Positions 21,861 to 33,900 are shown, counted from the first letter of the stretch. The stretch is DNA of 64,000 nucleotides from Tuctoria greenei (GCA_036927565.1 JAYESD010000002.1:146637167-146701166); one strand, 5' to 3'. Translations and numbers: made by a program. Notes: generated by a model from the letters alone, not told the origin.

Positions 21861-23526
21861 ATGGCAACCTTTTTCGTCAGCGCCAGGGCCGGGCACAGGG
21901 GCGTGCAGCCTGTGCGCTCGCACAGGGCCCCCGTTTCCTAGGGGCCCATTTATTACCCTCTTCCACATATTTTACCTCAAGAGATAACAACTTGTAGTAC
22001 TAGTTCGTAGGTCAAATCATCTCTAGACAATTGTAGTACTAGTTCACATGTCAAATTATCTCTAGTCAATTGCACGTACAACACCTAGAAACATTGATAA
22101 AGCCTGGAGCTAGATCAAGGTCACGACATTTATTGCAAAGCAGATGAGCTACGTAATGACACCTAATTACATTTGGTAGGTTACACTACATTCTTGTAAA
22201 TTTAAGCTACCATCTTATTTATGTTTCACAATGACACCACGAATACTTAGTGATTTTATCACAATAACACGTAAGGGCAAAATTTTGGAGAATATTGAAT
22301 ATGAGTATTTAATTGAAAATATCATTTCAGTTAACACTACGAAAATTATGTTGTTCAAATAAACATTACACATCAAGAGACATGAGCTTAACAATATATA
22401 TGTTTTTTTATATATGTCATTCTAGATTTTCAGTTTTTTTATAAATACAAACTCTGTTGGTTGATGATCCAGATTTCAATGAAACTTAAAGATGTAGGAT
22501 TTTCGTAGCGAAGCGGATGCCCATCGCTAATCTCTTGTAAGCCGCCGGGAGAGGCAACCGTATCAAAATTCTATGATATAGTGAATATTTGTCGACCGAC
22601 GCTTGTAGTTTTTCCCTTTCGCATTGGAGGGATTTCCACATTAAATCTATATCTCCACTATTTTGATCTATATTATTCGTCGTTTATTTCTAACAAACTT
22701 TATTTTAATATTCCGCACGGGGCCTCAAATTTATCCGGCTCGGCCCTGGTCAGCGCCCTCCTCTTGCTTGGCGGCCTCGCCCCGTTCTGGGTAGCCGCTG
22801 ATGTATTCTGCGACAACGTCAAGCTCGTCGCCGCCACCCTCTCCAGCAACACGTCCTCTTCCCCGGTACACTTCGCTACAACCGCTTTTGGCGAGGCACC
22901 CAATGTGGTCTACGCGCTCGCGCTCTGCCGCGGCGATGTCATCAGCAACTCCGCCTGCGGCGATTGTGTCACCAGCACGTTTCAGAGAATACTCAACTCG
23001 ACGCCGCAGGAGCAGCAAGAGTGCTTGAAGGGCGACAAGTTCTACGGCGACCTCTGTGCCGTCCACTACTCAGCGGACAACATCATCGCGCCCTTCAATA
23101 CCACTGGAGAGAACGTCGACGACACGCCCATCGCCAAGTGGAACGAGAGGAACGTCACCGGTAACGTCGAACTTATCGTCGGCCTCACCCAGCAGCTGCT
23201 GCTGGAGACGAGGGAAAGGGCGGCCAGCGCCACGCCGAGGCGGTTCGCCACGGGCGTCATGGACAGCGGCACGGCCTACCCGTCGGTGTACTCGCTGGCG
23301 CAGTGCACGCCGGACCTGTCCGCTGGCGACTGCTCGGCGTGTCTCCGCCGTCTCCTCGGCATGGTCAACTCCACCATGGCCCTGCGGATGGGAGCGGAGA
23401 ACCACGTCATACAGTGTTATTTCAGGTATGAGGCATATCCGTTCTACAACAGCGAACCAATGCTGCATCTTGGGCCGCCATTGGCGCCGGCGCCAGCTCC
23501 ATCTCCGGCCAAGGCGCAACACAAGA
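21861..23526 (+). pseudogene. CRK exon 1: signal peptide and two DUF26 domains (with hAT inside)
   Basis: The exon is 21861-21883 plus 22757-23526, split by the hAT. The N-terminus reads MATFFVSA then LLLLGGLAPFWVAA, a typical signal peptide, followed by DVFCDNVK. The first DUF26 motif is CRGDVISNSACGDC (about 22925-22966; one residue longer than the usual C-8X-C-2X-C). The second is CTPDLSAGDCSAC (about 23303-23341), which is regular. It ends at the GT donor at 23527. A long open frame starts upstream in the hAT by chance; the true start is the ATG at 21861. Confidence 0.92.
21884..22748. mobile_element. Non-autonomous hAT transposon in the CRK signal peptide
   Basis: The 865-bp element has terminal inverted repeats CAGGGCCG(G/A)GC and is flanked by the exact 8-bp duplication gtcagcgc (21876-21883 and 22749-22756), diagnostic of hAT. 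It has no coding content. An early GGGCCCC-rich patch resembles Tip100-like hATs. Confidence 0.92.
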
Positions 23527-23610
23527 GTACGTGCGCCTACACGCTACAATGATAGCCCAATTCATTACGTATTTGATCGGTGTATTTGTATGTTATCATG
23601 TCGAGATCAG

Positions 23611-23718
23611 GGCGTATGAGCAAGCTGTGGGCGATACCTATTGCTATTGTTCCATTTGCCGCAGCAGCATTTCTCAGCTTCATCCATTACTCTCGTAGGC
23701 TCAGAAGGCAAATAAATG
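23611..23718 (+). pseudogene. CRK exon 2: transmembrane segment
   Basis: The exon encodes KLWAIPIAIVPFAAAAFLSF followed by a basic stop-transfer run (HYSRRLRRQ). Introns are 23527-23610 and 23719-23814, both GT..AG. Confidence 0.85.
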
Positions 23719-23938
23719 GTTTGCAGAGCTAGTTTCTTAATTATTGTGATCCATCATATTGTTCGTAAGTTGCCACTAATAAACATTCACAGATACTCTT
23801 ATCTGCTTATTTAGGATCTAGGCGTACACAAGTCGACGTGGAGGAAGAGGACGAACTGGTTTGGCAAGGGAATAACTCCGAGTTCTCGGTATTTGAGTTT
23901 GATCAGATACTCGAGGCTACAAATAATTTCTCGTAAGA

Positions 23939-24400
23939 CACTACTACAAAAAGCATTTTTACAGGCGCCTCAATTTTTCAAACACAGACGGTCCTTAAAA
24001 ATATGCGACAGTGATGACGAATGATATAATAACCGCCTGTAATGAAAGAACAACACAAGAGGATTTTAAAAAACAACCGCCTAGTTAAATACTCGATCTT
24101 CTCAGACGGTTATTACTTAAGAACCGCCTGCAATAAAATAACATCACAGACGGATTTTAAGAAACAACCGCCTGAATACATACATTATCTTCACAAACGG
24201 TTCTTAATTAATAACCGTCTGTAATGTAATGAACTTTACAGGATGTTCTTCATTAACAATGGCCTGAGAAGATCATGTATTTTCACCAACGGTCATTGTT
24301 TAAGAACCGTATGTAGTTGTTCAATTATCACAAGCGGTTTTCATTGAAATTACAGGATGTAGTCGTTGCATCTATCACAATCGTATGTAGTCGTTGCAGG
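23939..24400. repeat. Left terminal and subterminal repeats of CACTA-2
   Basis: The TIR is followed by repeats of CACAGACGG and AACCGCCTG(T/C) type. It corresponds to the right end of CACTA-1, reversed. Confidence 0.88.
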
Positions 24401-24674
24401 GGAAATTGTATCAGGAAAAAACACAGATGAGCGGATACTAGTACAGTAATACATTATAGGAAATGCTCGATCACCAGTGAGGTTATCTTAATTGTGATAA
24501 TACACCATTAGAGGTTTTACAATTGTTCAAAGATAACATCTTTACACACTGAGCACAAGTTTAAGTGAGCCTCTCTCTGTAACAGCTGCAAATAACGACG
24601 ATGAAGCGCCCTGTCAAGTAGAAAACAAAAATCATGCTACATTCATTGTAGAGCGACGATAAAGCTCCCATCGA

Positions 24675-25508
24675 TCAATCTAAATTGTACCATCCTGCTT
24701 GCTCCCGAACACGTCTCTTATATTCCGCTGGATCCTAAAAATATTAACATTATTTAAATTAACAAATGTCGAATGAGGAATGAATAACCTACATTTTCAC
24801 TAAGTCAAAGTGTCATCTAACCTTGATAAGTTGATTATAGCAATCATTTTCAACATCGGGCATATTTGGCTGATGCAGCAAACGCTGAACTTTAAGTAGT
24901 ATAGTTTTGATTGTAAAAGCACTGCACCAACCCTACGAAATATAATTTAAGTAATATAAGAAATAAGTTCAAATAAGTTCGACAACAATTAAGTATTAGT
25001 TACATGAGCAAAATAGGTCTATCTTACAGTCTCTTGATCAAGAATCTCGATGCAGAGTGCTCCCGAACGATAGACATTTGGGTGGAAGAACCCACTTGGA
25101 AAGGCGCATCTTGGAGGCACAAAGGGATAGTCCTCAGAGAAGGAGATTGTTAGGGGGTAGTAACCATCTTCCCATTCAGTCTGCAAAAGAAATTTATAAA
25201 TAGGAGGACGATGGTTAAACTCATATTTTGCTTGTTCTTCATGACTTACCCCTTCTTTACCGGGGACGATGCACTGCCACTTCATTTAATCTCCCGATTC
25301 AGGCTTCGCAGAGAAACCCTACGCAGAGAAATTGAAAATATCAAAAACAAACAAGATGAAAAAACAAATTATAGTTAAGTTCATCAGTCCATTACAGATA
25401 CATATGTATATACAACTATGCGACCGGTGTGCCATAAGTACATACATGAGGATGGTTCTTGCGCCACGCCAAGCGCTCCTCCTTCAATCGGCTACATGCC
25501 CGAGACAT
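24675..25508 (-). pseudogene. SUMO-conjugating enzyme E2 (SCE1/Ubc9-like) copy in CACTA-2, one in-frame stop
   Basis: Exons on the minus strand are 25508-25446, 25318-25250, 25180-25028, 24932-24822 and 24734-24675. All have GT..AG borders and the same phases as the CACTA-1 copy. The catalytic Cys codon (25054-25052) and FFHPNV are kept, and Tyr is present where CACTA-1 has His. Exon 2 has TAA at 25288-25286 where CACTA-1 has TTA. An ATG follows at once (25285), so only a product without the N-terminal helix could be made. By eye the two copies differ by about nine replacements and about five silent changes. Confidence 0.88.
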
Positions 25509-25539
25509 CAATATCTAAAAGACCAAACTTCCAAATTAT

Positions 25540-25760
25540 TGAGTCTAAACACATATGTACACAAATGCAAAAGGACACAATCCATATACCAACCCACAAA
25601 ACTGGCAGCTTATGAAAATATACAAAGAAAAAGGTAGCATGCAATGCATAGTAAGGAAACTATGAGAATTTACTTAGGTATCTCGTGGCGCGATGTGGGA
25701 CTGAGCAGAGGCGTGCCTCCGCGGGGTCTTTATATAGGCGTCAATTTTTCATAGGCGGTT
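25540..25760 (-). promoter_or_regulatory. Promoter/leader segment upstream of SCE1, copy of the TNP2 promoter region
   Basis: A TATA box (minus strand TATATAAAG, 25736-25728) is preceded by subterminal-type motifs (25745-25850). Text from 25540 to 25760 resembles 31770-32100 upstream of TNP2, for example 'gcaaaaggaca.aatccatatacca' and 'aaaatatacaaagaaa'. It would place SCE1 under a transposase-like promoter. Confidence 0.65.
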
Positions 25761-25857
25761 TTTAAATTTTTCACAGGTGGTTGATACTTAATAACAGCCT
25801 GAGAAGATATTTATCTCAGACGGGTTTTACTTACCAACCGCCTCTGATGCTGCTAAG

Positions 25858-26322
25858 CTCCTGTCAAGCTAATCCCTACACAGCAAGCTACTGTAGATGC
25901 AAGTAACACCCGTGGCTCATCATTTGAATTGTTGAAAGCATCAATTTGAAGCCTGACGGTCCTTGGAAGGATTTTCCCATCCATTTGAATGATTTCTTTC
26001 CCTCCTGTCCATTTGAAAACTTTGGGAGAGGCTCCTTTCTCAGTTTTAATGCCTAAATATATTGACTAAAAATCAGTACTCACTTTCTTAGTGCTTCACA
26101 CAAGCGAGTAAGCGAACAACTTCAATCACAAATCTTGTTTTTACACTTTCATAGGGATTTAACCTTAATCTTTCAAGCATAGATTTATCAAATAAGTGAA
26201 GCTTCCTTATCACACATGTTAATGGCAGTTATAAGTGAAGGATGTGTCGAAGCTAACGAAATCTGAATCGGACTGAAGATAAAGAGATCCTGCATATAAG
26301 TGGCAATGTCCAGGTTAAACAG
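25858..26322 (-). pseudogene. CLASSY/DRD1-type SNF2 fragment, left arm of inverted repeat
   Basis: The minus strand encodes a helicase C-lobe piece: NLDIATYMQDLF.., ISLASTHPSLITAI, DKSMLERLRLNPYESVKTRF, IIQMDGKILP, FNNSNDEPRVLLAST and GISLTG, with frameshifts. This exon type is found in CLSY3/4 and DRD1 SNF2 proteins of the RNA polymerase IV/V pathway. It is inverted relative to 26351-26842, with a 28-base spacer. Confidence 0.8.
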
Positions 26323-26350
26323 CGTGAAAGCTGTCATCATAGCTTCATGT

Positions 26351-26842
26351 TGTCTAACCTGGACATTGTCAATCATATGCAACATCTCTTTGTCTTCAGT
26401 ACCGTTGAGATTTCGTTAGCTTCGACACATCCTTCCATTATAACTGCCATTAACATGTCTGATGAGGAAGCTTCAATTATTGATAAATCTATACTTGAAA
26501 GATTAAGGTCAAATTCCTATGAAAATGGTAAAAACAAGATTTGTGATTGAAGTTGTACGTTTCGTCGCTTGTGTAAAGCACTAAGAGAGATGGTACTGAT
26601 TTGTAGTCAATATATTCAGCCATTAGAACTGATAAAGTAGTATCTTCGTAAGTTATCAAAATGGAGAGAAGAGAAAGAAATCTTGCAGGGCTTGTTTGAG
26701 TGTACTCCTATCCAAACAAGCCCTCAAATGGACGGGAAGTATCGTCAGACTTCAATTGAAGCTTTTAACAATCCAAATGATGAGTCGCGGGTGTTACTTG
26801 CATCTACAAGAGCTTGATATGAAGGGATTAGCTTGACAGGAG
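26351..26842 (+). pseudogene. CLASSY/DRD1-type SNF2 fragment, right arm of inverted repeat
   Basis: The plus strand encodes LASTHPSIITAINMSDEEAS, KSILERLRSNSYENGKNK, then (shifted) SQYIQPLELIK, KWREEKEILQ, MDGKYRQTSIEAFNNPNDES and RVLLASTRA, stop, YEGISLTG. The last part matches SNF2 motif V. A 36-bp insert with 11-bp inverted ends (GGGCTTGTTTG, 26688-26723) is present only in this arm. The arms look roughly 80% alike by eye. Confidence 0.82.
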
Positions 26843-26949
26843 ATCGAAACAGAAGCTGAATTTAATAATGTTCGAAACATGCTATCTAAAGTTGAAATAG
26901 AACATTGTTCTAAGTTGATTTCAGAAGATACAAATATATACAATATATA

Positions 26950-29900
26950 TCATCTCGCATTGTTATATACATTTTTCCCAGCATTGACATCTTCTCGCAT
27001 ATAGGGTTTCAAATTCTTTTTAATGCTTCTCTCTACGCGCTTGATGTTTTTTGGTTCGGTGAAAAGGTACATCTCTTCATACTGATTATATTCCTCTTCA
27101 TTATCTCCCACATTCTCAACCCCAACAATATTTTGCTTTCCAGAAACAACTACGTGCATCTTCTCAATTTCTGGATCTTGAAAATAAAAAACTTGTGCAA
27201 CATTATCGGCGAGAACCCACGGGTCATCTTTATAACCCACTTTATTCAAGTCTAACAGTGTCAGCCCGTAATTGTCCACTTTCACACCATCAGGATGTTT
27301 GACCCATTGGCACTTAAATACGGGCATTACCATTCTTTCGCCATAATCGAGTTCCCATATTTCCTCTATGAACCCGAAGTATGTGGTCTTCTGCCCTTGT
27401 GAATCATAAGCCTCAATACGAACACCACTATTTTGTGCAACACTCTTACCGTCTTTTTCTTTAGTGTAAAATGTGTAACCATTGATGTCATATGCTTGCC
27501 ATGATGTCACCAAAGCAGATGGGCCAGAAGCTAACTTCTTCATTGTTGCCTCTTCTATAGTGTTTTCGTATGGTATATTTTTGTCCATTAACCATTCAGT
27601 GAAACATCTTATGTACTCTTTCATGATCCAGTCCTCTGTGCGGTCTTGGTTTTTATCACGAAGCTCAATTTGGTGTTCCTCGATGTATGACTCAGCTATT
27701 GCAAGCTGCTGTAGTACACCAAAATGTGCACGGTGTACATTCTTGTAATCTTGAACGATAAAAGTTTTCTTACCCACTTTGCCTCTCCCACGTAGTCTAC
27801 CCTCATGTACTGGTATAGGCACACCTATCGATTTTCCATCTTTGATGTAATCAGCGCAACTCTCAATCACTTCTTCAGTGGTGTATCCTTCCATAATTGA
27901 ACCCTCTAGGTGAGCACGGTTCCGCACATAACCTTTTAATACTCCTAAATATCTCTCCAACAAAAACATATGATGTAAATATAGTGGCCCCAATGCTTTT
28001 ATCTGATCAACAAGATGTATGATTAGGTGTACTTGCATATCGAAAAAAGGATGGTGGGAAACACATCTCAAGCTTGCACATTGTCTCGACGATGTATGTT
28101 TTCAGATAGTCTAAATCTTCACGTGCTATCACCTTTTGCGATACTGCATTGAAGAAGTAACACAAACATGTGATGACAACTTTTATATGCTCAGGTTTGA
28201 TGACTCTTATTGCAATGGCAAGGAAAATTGTCATCATCATGTGACAGTCATGAGAATTATAACCGAATAAAGACAAGTCTTTCATCGAGACTAGTTTGCA
28301 GATATTGGATGAGAAACTCGTGGGCACTTTGATCCACGCAAGCATTCACAAATTGTTTTTTTCTCTTCTAGCATCAAGTTGTAGCTGGCTGGAGGAAGGT
28401 AATGCTTCTCGTTCGCCTTTTCTACTGGATGAAGCTCTGGTCTCAAATCAAGATTTACTAGGTCCATACGTGAATTTAATCCGTCCTTTGTTTTCCTCGG
28501 CATGTCCAGCAAGGTCCCCATGATGTTGTCAAATACATTCTTTGTAACGTGCATCAAATCAATACTATGGCAAAATTCTAGATTCTTCCAATATGGAAGA
28601 TACTTGAAAAAAGTTGATTGTTTCTTGAAAGTCATGTCAGTTGTATCATCCGAAGATGAACTTTTCTTTCTCTTAATTCCTTTACTATTTTTGCCCTTAC
28701 CGAAAGCAATATGAATGTTCTTGACCATTTCAATCACAAGTTTTCCACTGTAAGGTTTTGGTGCAGTATCTTTTTCAATTTTGTCATCAAATTGTTCTTT
28801 CATCTTCCTATACTTGTGTGTATCTGTCAAGAACCGTTGGTGTCTCATGTACACCGTCTTTCTGGATGAAGTGAGGTATATAAATCCAGTTCTATCCATG
28901 CACCTAACACAACCTTTCTTCCCTTTTATTTGTCCCGATAATATAAACAGTTCGGGATAATCATGCACGGTAACGAATATCATTGCTCTTAGCCTGAAAT
29001 ACTCCCGCTTGTACTCATCCCATGTACGTACCCTTCATTTCACAATTTCACCATATCTTCCATTAAAGGTTCCAAAAACACATCAATTTCGATGTCGGGT
29101 TGTTTCGGACCTGGGATAAGAACAGATAACAAGATATATTTCCTTTTGTGACACAACCACGTCGGTAGGTTGTACATTGTTAGGACCACGTGCCATGTGA
29201 TGTGTATGCTCCTTTTTTCACCAAACGGATTCATTCCGTCTGTACCCAAGGCAAACCTCACATTTTTTATTTCCTTAACAAATTCTGGATACTGAATATC
29301 AAAAATTTTCCACTGTGTTGCATCCTAGGGTGTCGTATATGTTTTTCATTCTTCTTGCATTGCTCGGAATGCCAACGCATAAGTTCACCCTTCCTAGGGT
29401 TTGAGAACAAACGTTTCAAGCGATCAATTACCGGAAGGTACCACATCACCAAGGCAGGAATTTTTTTTATTCTTCCCGTCTGCATCGCTAGAAGTATCGT
29501 CATCATCACCTTCAGGACCAATAATAAACTTCTTATTCTTCTAAGTATTTTTCATGTGGGTAACATACTGGTGATTGTAGTCCTTCTTATATCTACTGAC
29601 ACTACAAATGGGGCATCTAGTTGTGAGCTCATGCTCTTTGCGATACAGAATACAATGGTTCACACAAGCGTGTATTTTTGTCACACCTAGTGCCATCGGT
29701 CAAAGAAGTTTCTTCGCTTTATAAGTGCTTCTGGGCAGTTTATTTGGATTTCGAAGAATTTCTGCCAGATGATTCAAAATATCAGAGAAACTACAATCGG
29801 ACCATCCGTGCGTAGCTTTCAACTTTAGTAGTTCTAATACTGCACGCAATGTAGTAAACTCTTTATCAGAACCGTTTGATTCATCATATAAAAGCTCCAT

Positions 29901-30350
29901 CGCCACATTCTGCAATGTCTCCATTTTACTTAAACCTTTGCTTGCTCCCATAGAAGTCAATACATATGGTTCAATGTGACGCAACATCTCCTCACAATCG
30001 AACTCATCATCATCATCACCATCTTGATTGTCACTACCATGATCGATATGAACATTATCATCATCTAAACCTCTCTCATCATCTTTATCCACATCATGTG
30101 TATCTAACTCACCATGCTTTGTCCATATTGTGTAGTTTTTTTTTTTGAAACCTCTTTTCACCAAATGAGATTGGATTACTATAGTATCCGTCCAAGCAAT
30201 CTTATTTTTGCAGTCGATACATGGACATAATATGTCATCTATCTTTTGCAACTTCGCATGTCTCTTGGATGCTTAAATAAAATTTGCAACATTATGAATG
30301 TACATAGGATCGGGTCTTGGCATGTTATACATCCACGCTCGACGTTCCAT
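26950..30350 (-). pseudogene. TNP2-like CACTA transposase of CACTA-2, broken
   Basis: The start is the minus ATG at 30350-30348 (MERRAWMYNMPR), the transposase-associated domain, with CPCIDCKNK at about 30225. An acidic linker follows. The TNP2 (Transposase_21) core lies at about 29261-28291 (GTDGMNPFG, HVVLTMYNLP, DLMHVTKNVFDNIMGTLLD). The DUF4218-like part lies at about 28345-27700 and DUF4216 at about 27500-26950, where it matches CACTA-1. Stops or shifts occur near 30280, 29698, about 29440-29520, about 29030, about 28290 and about 28030. TNP2 cuts and joins the element ends; this copy as read cannot make full-length protein unless some breaks are introns. Confidence 0.9.
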
Positions 30351-32065
30351 GCTTCAATAATAGAATTTTTGTCAGATTTACAAAATTTGGCCACAAATAT
30401 TCTCTAAAGGTCTTCTATAAAATGACAGACATAACAAGTATGATTAGGGCGACTAATGTAGGAGACGGGCGACGTCTTGAGGTGGACGGAGTCGAAGGCG
30501 TCGAGAGCAGCAAGCGGGGGTGAAGGATTGAAGTCGTGGGGCAAACAGGCCCAGTGGCATGGGCTAGGTCTAGGTGGGATCTAGGGATGGCAATTATACC
30601 CGCGGGTACGGGTACCCGACGGGTATTGCACCCGACGGGTGCGGGTACGGGTGGATTTTTTTACCCGTGCGTACAACCCGTACCCGATCTGATGTGTTGC
30701 GGGTATGGGTGCGGGTATTATTTCCTACCCGCGGGTACCCGTCGGGTACCCAAAATATTGTTATGATTTTGATGTGGCCCATAAAAAAACTCAGCCCAGA
30801 ATAGTTAAAAATTCACGGCCCACAAGGCCAGGTAACTAGCTATTCACGGCATTCAAACGTGCACCATCCATTGCAATCAGACCAATCGATCCCTGGAGGC
30901 TAGAGTCTGGCCCCGGTGCCGCCTTTCACCCCGGTTGGAGATGGAGTTTGTGGGCAAGTCGTCGCATTGCACTTGGTGCTTTATAAAAAGGGAGAAGGTC
31001 AGCGTAAGAGGAAGAAGACTGTGCTCTGCTCTGCTGTCAATGCCAAGTACTCCTATCCAACATCAACAGTCATCTGCTCTCCTGACTCACGCCACGCAGC
31101 ACGACATATGTATCGTGGCGGAATCGGGTGCAACGTTCCATGCGAGCAGCTGCTGGATCTAGCACAGCTGTCCGAGGGCGGTATGCATCATGAGCATACA
31201 TGTCTGTCGTAAACTACGCGCGAGTAAGACAGAGCACTGTTACTCCGAGCTGACGTGACGCATGTTGCCTGGGTGCAGCTTGGTCTCACGCGTAACACCA
31301 GCTGCAGAGTCAATACGGGAAACCGAAAGCTCTTGTACCAACCGACAGCTTGGCTACATGCAGTCATAGGTGTAGACTTGTTCTATTGAGTCATGCATGC
31401 ATTGATTCAGTTTAGATGTGGTGATTGGTGTCACTTGTGCTTGTGCCCTAGAAAGCTAACCCTAATCACTCCTTCGAAATATATGCAAGCAGGAGGTACG
31501 CACACACAAGTAGCATATTGAAAAGGAAAACACATAAAACTACAATTACAAGTTTGGGTAAACTTCATGCATCTTATATATATTACAATAGCATCTGTTA
31601 ATTAAACATCATATTCATGTCACATAATAGGTACAAACTACAATAAGCTTATTACAATATAGTCCATACATCAATATATAAAAGACTAAACTAGCAGAAC
31701 ACACAAAAAGGAAACAATCTATATAGTCCATACATCAATATACCAGAACACAATCCATACAGTCCTTACACATGCAAAAGGACAGAATCCATATACCAGA
31801 ACACACAAAACTAACAGCTTATCAGCTAATGAAAATATACAAAGAAAACGTAAGGAAACTACATTTACCTTGCAGAGGCATCAACACGGTGGGGAGGCAT
31901 CAGCACGGCGGGCTGGCTGGGTGGAGAAGTGGTGGTGTGGTGTTGAGCGGCGGCGCGGCAGTATGGACTGGGCAGCGGAGCGGCGGCGCGGCGCAAGGGA
32001 AATTCGGCAGCCTTGCGGCGTCGAAATAAATTCTCCAGGGTTACGTTTTCACTGTGGTGAGGGGT
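30351..32065. other. TNP2 leader region with hAT-like remnant and no recognised gene
   Basis: 30590-30760 is dense in CGGGTACCCG-type motifs after tagggatggcaa, as in Ac/Ds-like hAT ends, but no partner end was found. 30917-31220 has GC-rich open frames without a domain. 31500-31850 is AT-rich. A likely 5'UTR splice donor for TNP2 (minus CTGCAAG then GTAAATG) lies near 31865-31876. Confidence 0.45.
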
Positions 32066-32074
32066 CCTTATATA
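32066..32074 (-). promoter_or_regulatory. TATA box of the TNP2 transcription unit
   Basis: Minus-strand TATATAAGG is followed by a GC-rich leader and a splice donor, and preceded by subterminal-type CCGCCTG motifs (32090-32320). Confidence 0.6.
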
Positions 32075-32190
32075 GGCGTTGGTTTTTCACAGGCGGTTTT
32101 TAACTTTTTCTCAGGCAGTTGGTGCTTAATAACCGCCTAAGAAAATGATTATCTCAGGCGGGTTTTACTTACCAACCGCCTGAGAAGATA

Positions 32191-33900
32191 TTTAATCAAG
32201 AATATTAATTAAGAAGAAGTAAATATCTTCACGGACGGTTGGTACTTAATAACCGCCTGAGAAGATGTTTATCTCAGGCGGGTATTACTTACCAACCGCA
32301 TGAGATAATGCCCGATACTGTTCTTCAGTTTCTTTATCTCTTGCTTCTTTTTTATTTAAATTCCAATATAAATACTCAAATATGTTTATGATTCTGCAAA
32401 TTGTGTCCAAATTCGATGATTCTTTCTTCTACATTTGAATAAAATTAACATCTACCACCTGAACAAAATATTTTAAAACTTGTATAGCTCACATTGTAAT
32501 TTTTTGGTAAATCTCAAATTAATTTCTACTCACTTATTATTTGCATTTGTGTATCTCATAAAAAAAAGATCATTCACTTAATTTTGTTTGTATGAACATA
32601 ATTGTATCATTTATACATGTATGAATTTTGTTAATTTTTTTAAAAGCATTCCAACATGTCAAACTTCAAATTATCCATCATTCTAACTAAATGCTCATAT
32701 ACATATGAGGCATTCATCAAATTATGAGCACACATTGATTCAAAAAAAATTAAAAATCTAAAAAAATTCACAGGGGTTGGTATGATGAGTAAAAATGTCC
32801 ACTGAAAAAATAAATGAAAAAAGCATTATATTCATCAAGATAGAAAAATGAAAAATAGCATTTGTTGTATGTTTTTTATGTTCTGACCAATTTCAAAGGA
32901 TTTATGAAGTGAAATTTAATGGTAACTTTTACTTATCAATAATATTACAAGAAAGTGGAATTTTGCCTTTTTAAAGGACCCACATTTAATCAAGAATATT
33001 AATTAAGAAGAAGTAAATATCTTCACAGGCGGTTGGTACTTAATAACCGCCTGAGAAGATGTTTATCTCAGGCGAGTATTACTTACCAACCGCCTGAGAT
33101 AATGCCCGATATTGTTCTTCAATTTCCTTACCCCTTGCTTCTTTTTTATTTAGATTCCAATATAAATATTCAAACATGTTTAGATTCTGCAAACTGTGTC
33201 CAAATTCGATGATTCTTTCTTCTACATTTGTATAAAATTAACATCTACCACCTGAACAAAATATTTTAAAACTTGTATAGCTGACATTGTAATGTTTTGG
33301 TAAATATCAAATTAATTTCTACTCAAATATTATTCACATTTGTGTATCTCATAAAAAAAGATCCTTCACTTAATTTTGTTTGTATGAACATAATTGTATC
33401 ATTTATACATGTATGAATTTTGTTAATTTTTTTAAAAGCATTCCAACATATCAAACTTCAAATTATCTATTATTTTAACTAAATGCTCATATACATATGA
33501 GGCATTCATCAAATTATGAACACACGTTGATTCAAAAAAAAAATTAAAAAAATCTTAAAAAATTCACAGAGGTTGGTATGATGAGTAAAAATGTCCACTG
33601 AAAAATAAATGAAAAAGCATTATATTCATCAAGATAGAAAAATGAAAAATAGCATTTGTTGTATGTTTTTTATGTTCTGACCAATTTCAAAGGATTTATG
33701 AAGTGAAATTTAATGGTAACCTTTACTTATCAATAATATTACAAGAAAGTGGAATTTTGCCTTTTTAAAGGACCCACATTTAATCAAGAATATTAATTAA
33801 GAAGAAGTAAATATCTTCACAAGCGGTTGGTACTTAATAACCGCCTGAGAAGATGTTTATCTCAGGCGGGTATTACTTGCCAACCGCCTGAGATAATTGT
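32191..33900. repeat. Tandem repeat of a 794-bp unit (two full copies and a partial third)
   Basis: Units start at 32191, 32985 and 33779 with tttaatcaagaatattaatt. Each opens with a subterminal-like hairpin (GGCGGTTGGTACTTAATAACCGCC type) and continues with about 650 bp of AT-rich sequence. The copies are highly similar. No coding content is evident. Confidence 0.88.

Noticed and set aside
23056..23619. 187-residue Arg/Ser-rich frame
   Set aside because: Out-of-frame shadow of the CRK DUF26 exon.
30917..31220. Two overlapping small ORFs in CACTA-2
   Set aside because: No recognisable domain, no splice context, on the opposite strand to TNP2.
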